A stretch of DNA of 7,220 bases from Microcaldota archaeon. Lineage in GTDB: Archaea > Micrarchaeota > Micrarchaeia > Micrarchaeales > Micrarchaeaceae. The translations under genes were made by a program, and so were the position numbers. The stretch is from assembly GCA_021812105.1 (NCBI GenBank), contig JAKAOQ010000032.1, forward strand, positions 1 through 7,220, written 5' to 3'. Below, in pieces: positions 4,791 to 7,220 of the stretch (the stretch's first letter is position 1; the number at the start of each line of letters is the position of its first letter). Under the pieces are notes generated by a model, which had not been told where the DNA came from, did not search any database, and was given only the letters and a program-made list of their open reading frames with translations.

Positions 4791-5174
4791 TTAAGGTTCC
4801 CGTATACGATCTGCGACCCATCCAAGATTTTCTGCGGCAGCATCTGCTCCTATTATAGATGCCAGGTCGCCAGCCAAGTCATAAAGTTCGGCTACGTGCC
4901 ACTGAACTTCTTTGCTGCTATTCTCTGCTGTGAACTTATTACTTAGATAACGACTAAGACTAGACAGCATTTCTACAGAAATCTGTATCCCATCTACCGC
5001 TTTCTCGTTTGGCCATATCACACGAGCCTGATTCAACTTCTCAAATACGTCTTCTATGCGCTCTATTATACCAGAGTCGAAATTATTCGATATCATCCAT
5101 GCCTTCTCATTCATTATCCTCTCTGATACCTCGGCCAGCTTCTTGGCGTTTGTATCGATAGTGGTTGTTGGCAT
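4791..5174 (-). CDS. Uncharacterised helical protein, 127 aa
   Basis: Family not recognised. Acidic, mostly helical with few prolines: a helix-rich stretch at about 10-55 (VSERIMNEKAWMISNNFD), then 58-90, then 90-125 (VQWHVAELYDLAGDLASI). It has no cysteine, no signal peptide and no membrane segment, and no catalytic signature is visible. Start is ATG at 5174, after a TATA box at 5201-5214 that predicts a leader of about 10 bases; the only Shine-Dalgarno-like sequence is GATGAT (5183 to 5178). It stands alone between the cold-shock gene and the 265-aa gene, each with its own promoter. No function is proposed. Confidence 0.75.
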   Translation of the reverse strand: MPTTTIDTNAKKLAEVSERIMNEKAWMISNNFDSGIIERIEDVFEKLNQARVIWPNEKAVDGIQISVEMLSSLSRYLSNKFTAENSSKEVQWHVAELYDLAGDLASIIGADAAAENLGWVADRIREP

Positions 5175-5200
5175 CGAATCATCGGGATAAGATGGCCTTT

Positions 5201-5214
5201 ATTATATATTTATA
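5201..5214 (-). promoter_or_regulatory. TATA box for the 127-aa protein
   Basis: TATAAATATATAAT on the minus strand, preceded by GAAAAC. The expected transcript start is about 5184, ten bases before the ATG. It is among the best matches to the archaeal consensus in this window. Confidence 0.7.
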
Positions 5215-5233
5215 GTTTTCCGTATTTGAGATC

Positions 5234-5276
5234 CGATTTCTCAGCTCAAAATCGCATGGCTACGCCTAACCCATGC
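5234..5276. repeat. Two adjoining inverted repeats between the 127-aa gene and the cold-shock gene
   Basis: CGATTT (5234-5239) / AAATCG (5249-5254), then GCATGG (5254-5259) / CCATGC (5271-5276), sharing one base. Each is a 6-base stem with a 9-11 base loop, located downstream of the cold-shock gene and upstream of the next promoter. It may be the end of the csp message or a processing site; function not shown. Confidence 0.3.
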
Positions 5277-5297
5277 AAAACGTGAAACTTTCTATCT

Positions 5298-5302
5298 AAA
5301 AA
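5298..5302 (-). terminator. T5 tract just after the cold-shock gene
   Basis: TTTTT on the minus strand two bases after the csp stop codon. Archaeal RNA polymerase often stops at short oligo-T tracts without a hairpin. Single tract, so weak support. Confidence 0.35.
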
Positions 5303-5304
5303 GA

Positions 5305-5496
5305 TTAGAGCTTCTTTACGTTCTTGGCCCTTGGCCCGCGATCTCCCTGTTCTACTTCGTACTCTACCTGGTCTCCAACCGCGAGAGTTGCCCCGCCTTC
5401 TATGGAACTGCTGTGCACGTATACGTCCTTACCGTCGTCTCCGGTAATGAATCCAAAACCCCTCTCGGAGTTGAACATTTTCACTTTTCCTTTCAC
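5305..5496 (-). CDS. Cold-shock-domain protein (CspA family)
   Basis: 63 aa, slightly short of the 65-70 of bacterial CspA. It is one OB-fold: MKGKVKMFN opens strand 1, RNP1 is RGFGFIT (12-18) and RNP2 is VYVHSSSI (25-32), the aromatic and basic residues that bind single-stranded RNA or DNA. Role: cytosolic nucleic-acid chaperone, often induced by cold or expressed at high level. The start is GTG at 5496, because the conserved KGKVKMFN must be included and the next ATG (residue 7) would cut strand 1. A perfect 17-base palindrome sits 6 bases upstream. The gene diverges from the metal regulator's operon. CSD genes are patchy in archaea and often spread from bacteria; whether that is so here cannot be seen. 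Confidence 0.93.
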   Translation of the reverse strand: MKGKVKMFNSERGFGFITGDDGKDVYVHSSSIEGGATLAVGDQVEYEVEQGDRGPRAKNVKKL

Positions 5497-5502
5497 TAAA
5501 TC

Positions 5503-5519
5503 ACTTTATACGATAAAGT
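5503..5519. promoter_or_regulatory. Perfect palindrome ACTTTAT-ACG-ATAAAGT just upstream of csp
   Basis: Seven-base arms with a 3-base centre, ending 6 bases before the GTG start of the cold-shock gene. The best TATA-like match upstream is TTAAATG (5540 to 5534), which would put the transcript start near 5511, inside the palindrome. That suits an operator at the start site, while a transcript starting further upstream would instead fold a hairpin beside the start codon. Sequence unlike the operators at 5656-5690. Confidence 0.45.
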
Positions 5520-5647
5520 ATTGGTTGGAAAGGCATTTAACACATACGTTTCATACGAATACCGGTACACGCCAACCCTAAACTGACGCATTACCAAACA
5601 GTTTATGAAAAAATATGTAGGTGCAAAGCTTCCGTACACACACAAGC

Positions 5648-5655
5648 TTTATAAA
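5648..5655 (+). promoter_or_regulatory. TATA box of the metal-regulator operon
   Basis: TTTATAAA, followed immediately by the first operator palindrome. Predicted transcript start is near 5678, giving a leader of about 60 bases to ATG 5738. The leader carries a small GGGTT-TG-AACCC inverted repeat (5710-5721) before the ribosome site GGTGAT (5730-5735). Confidence 0.7.
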
Positions 5656-5690
5656 TTAGTATTATACTAAATTAATTAGTAATATACTAA
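5656..5690 (+). promoter_or_regulatory. Tandem operator: two 15-base palindromes 20 bases apart
   Basis: Site 1 TTAGTATTATACTAA (5656-5670) is a perfect 7-1-7 palindrome; site 2 TTAGTAATATACTAA (5676-5690) has one mismatched pair. Their centres are 20 bases apart, about two helical turns, so two dimers would bind the same DNA face. Site 1 adjoins the TATA box and site 2 spans the predicted transcript start, a textbook repressor layout. DtxR/MntR-family dimers bind palindromes of about this size, and the adjacent gene encodes such a protein, so autoregulation is the natural inference. No other copy was seen in this window. Confidence 0.75.
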
Positions 5691-5737
5691 TCATACGCAG
5701 GTTTTATACGGGTTTGAACCCACGAATCGGTGATCAG

Positions 5738-6154
5738 ATGGAGACCAAATTTACGAGAAGAGAACGTGACTGCCTGGAGCAGATAAGAGACGAGGGCAGC
5801 GTCAAACTCGTAAGGCTTAGCAAGTATCTTAATGTAAAACCACCAACCGCATATTCTATTGTACAGAGACTAATCGGAAAAGGGGCCGTTTCGAGGGATA
5901 AAAACAATACGATTATGCTCACTGCTCTTGGAGAGAAGAACGCGGAGAGTATAATTTTCAGGCACCGCGTGCTTGAAACATTGCTCACGAAGAACGGAGT
6001 TAGCGTAAGCGATGCATGCACCGAATGCAAGAAGCTTGATTTTCTGATTAGCGACAGGGTAGCAAAAGAGCTGTTCATAAGGCTAAAAGAGCCAAAGCTC
6101 TGCCCGCACGGTAGGCCTATACGCGTATTGCAAAATTCCGCAAATATGGTGTAA
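5738..6154 (+). CDS. DtxR/MntR-family metal-dependent transcriptional regulator
   Basis: 138 aa: an N-terminal winged HTH (residues 5-68, recognition helix around PPTAYSIVQRLIGKG 35-49, wing 50-62) and the family's dimerisation/metal domain (69-125), ending in the hallmark CPHGRPI (122-128); there is no C-terminal FeoA/SH3-like domain. D11 matches the MntR Asp-8 region and H76 matches a conserved ligand. The usual E-x-x-E-H stretch before IS is replaced by LDF (100-102): the histidine is F102, while C94 and C97 sit just ahead (DACTEC), so the metal site may be cysteine-rich. Start is ATG at 5738, chosen over the in-frame TTG at 5714 because GGTGAT lies three bases upstream. It is probably a repressor of its own operon via the sites at 5656-5690. 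Confidence 0.88.
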   Translation: METKFTRRERDCLEQIRDEGSVKLVRLSKYLNVKPPTAYSIVQRLIGKGAVSRDKNNTIMLTALGEKNAESIIFRHRVLETLLTKNGVSVSDACTECKKLDFLISDRVAKELFIRLKEPKLCPHGRPIRVLQNSANMV

Positions 6155-6157
6155 TTG

Positions 6158-7144
6158 ATGCCTTTCGATCTAAACCTCAATCTTTGGAATCCCACCAACG
6201 TGACAATAATAGAGGCGATAATTCTCGCCTACGTGCTCGGGATAGTGCACGGCATAACTCCAGACGAGCACACCTGGCCGATAACGTTCTCGTACGCGAT
6301 AGGAAGCTACAGCGTAAAGGGCGGAGCGAAAGCGGGAATAATGTTTTCAACGGGTTTCACTATCCAGCGCGCCATACTGTCGGAGGTGGCGTTCTTCGCA
6401 CTTGCTACAATCTTTATGACAAACTTCGCGTTTGGGGTAACGTACATAATTGTAGGGATAGCTATGGCGGCGGCCGGATTCTACATAGCCGCTGGTGGAA
6501 GGTACCCGCACTGGCATTACATAGAAGAGAAACTGGGGGTGTTCTTTAGGATACACAAAAGGGGCAGCGAGGAGCAGAAGCACGAATTCGAGCATACGGC
6601 AAACCCGTCCCTTTGCTGTGACGATGCGATATCGACTAAACCGGTCCCTTCGAAGCTCGCGCTCATACACGGTTTTATAGCAGGATTCGGCTTCGGCGCA
6701 TTCGCTCTGATCATATACACCGTTCTGTCCCCGGCAATGCATTCTGCGTGGCTGGGTTGGGTTCCCGGAGCGCTGTTCGGGCTAGGTACCATGACGATGC
6801 AGGTGGCGTTTGGGTCATTTTTCGGCGGCTATATGCGCAAAATGAAGAATTTGACAGAGAAAGGGCTTAAGTTCGTGGCCGTGTCAATCTCTACGTATGT
6901 ATTGAAATATGGTGGAATCGTGTTCGTAGTAGGCGGGCTTCTGGTTCTTGTTTTCCCGCAGATTTTGGGCTTCGCGATTAACACAGGTATAAAGGTGCAC
7001 AACCTGGACTCTCTGGGCCTGGGCTTCATGCTGGTAATAATAAGCGTAGTTGTAATAGGAATAGTGGGGTACTACAAAGCGATGAGCGCGGCAAAGAGGC
7101 TGGGTTACATACACGCGCCAGTTGCTGCTCCAGAACGGGTGTAG
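6158..7144 (+). CDS. Membrane metal transporter, NiCoT/RcnA-like (HX4DEH motif)
   Basis: 328 aa, about seven hydrophobic segments (approximately 17-34, 72-88, 92-112, 168-190, 196-222, 237-272, 285-306). The first segment ends with HGITPDEH (H31, D36, H38), a variant of the HX4DH motif that nickel/cobalt permeases need for transport, with one extra residue (E37). A second histidine motif IHGFIAGFGFG (170-180) lies in the fourth segment. The loop between the third and fourth segments is rich in possible ligands (H118, H120, H133, H142, H146, C153, C154, D155, D156). The ion and the direction (uptake or export) are not settled; nickel, cobalt, iron or manganese are possible. The ATG at 6158 is 3 bases after the regulator's stop, with GGTG (6148-6151) six bases before it; a TTG at 6155 is also in frame but less likely. 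Co-transcribed with the regulator. Confidence 0.83.
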   Translation: MPFDLNLNLWNPTNVTIIEAIILAYVLGIVHGITPDEHTWPITFSYAIGSYSVKGGAKAGIMFSTGFTIQRAILSEVAFFALATIFMTNFAFGVTYIIVGIAMAAAGFYIAAGGRYPHWHYIEEKLGVFFRIHKRGSEEQKHEFEHTANPSLCCDDAISTKPVPSKLALIHGFIAGFGFGAFALIIYTVLSPAMHSAWLGWVPGALFGLGTMTMQVAFGSFFGGYMRKMKNLTEKGLKFVAVSISTYVLKYGGIVFVVGGLLVLVFPQILGFAINTGIKVHNLDSLGLGFMLVIISVVVIGIVGYYKAMSAAKRLGYIHAPVAAPERV

Positions 7145-7220
7145 GTTAAATCAGAATTCATCTAGCCCAACTGCTTGTCTCTGGATTCGATTTTATCATA
7201 ATGAAAAACGCCTTGGCCGG
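7145..7220. other. Right edge: no complete gene; possible end of a minus-strand gene
   Basis: On the minus strand an open frame enters from the right edge and stops at TAG 7163-7165, giving GQGVFHYDKIESRDKQLG, a plausible C-terminal tail. A plus-strand ATG at 7201 (MKNALA) is an equally open possibility. Too short to decide. No hairpin terminator follows the transporter. Confidence 0.2.

Noticed and set aside
5701..5725. tRNA T-arm-like sequence GGGTTTGAACCC
   Set aside because: No acceptor, D or anticodon arms fit on either strand; the upstream DNA is the AT-rich operator region. It is simply a short inverted repeat in the leader.
5734..6198. Minus-strand open frame opposite the DtxR-type regulator
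   Set aside because: The regulator on the plus strand has family motifs, promoter and operator; the antisense product is Ser/Leu-rich without motifs.
1..7220. CRISPR array, insertion sequence or phage genes
   Set aside because: No regularly spaced repeats, transposase or integrase motifs, or structural phage genes were found on either strand.

Overview
The window looks archaeal. Start codons are preceded by A/T-rich TATA boxes at archaeal spacing, for example 2921-2934, 4652-4659, 5201-5214 and 5648-5655. Ribosome sites are of the GGTGA type or missing (leaderless), and AUA and AGG/AGA codons are common. No rRNA, tRNA or other lineage marker is present, so the group is open. A small-genome or acidophile-associated archaeon is possible, but that is a guess.

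Left block (1-3605). Every gene is on the minus strand and the DNA is fairly AT-rich: three sampled 60-base lines are 37-38% GC, although one inside the Nudix gene is 52%. Read 5' to 3' on the minus strand the order is: transglutaminase-like protein, winged-helix regulator, low-molecular-weight (LMW) phosphatase-fold protein, alpha/beta hydrolase, guanine-deaminase-like enzyme, Nudix hydrolase, and a frameshifted second copy of the LMW phosphatase running off the left edge. Most are small one-domain enzymes of the housekeeping or nucleotide-sanitation kind, and most are separated by 30-60 bases. Several boundaries carry the same AT-rich module: a TATA-like stretch next to a TAGAA(A)TTCTA palindrome, always in the same orientation. 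The module ends about 25-30 bases upstream of two start codons, as expected for near-leaderless promoters.

Middle block (3606-5496). After a 216-base spacer holding a 10-base inverted repeat there are two unrecognised, mostly helical proteins (265 and 127 aa), each with a strong TATA box, then a cold-shock-domain protein. The 265-aa gene is more GC-rich (45-55% in three sampled lines).

Right block (5497-7220, plus strand). A DtxR/MntR-family regulator and a NiCoT/RcnA-like membrane metal transporter form a two-gene operon with a 3-base gap. Its promoter carries two near-identical 15-base palindromes spaced exactly 20 bases apart, just downstream of the TATA box. This is the clearest regulatory circuit here: a metal-responsive repressor that probably controls itself and the transporter. 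The regulator's metal site is unusual. The last 76 bases hold no complete gene.
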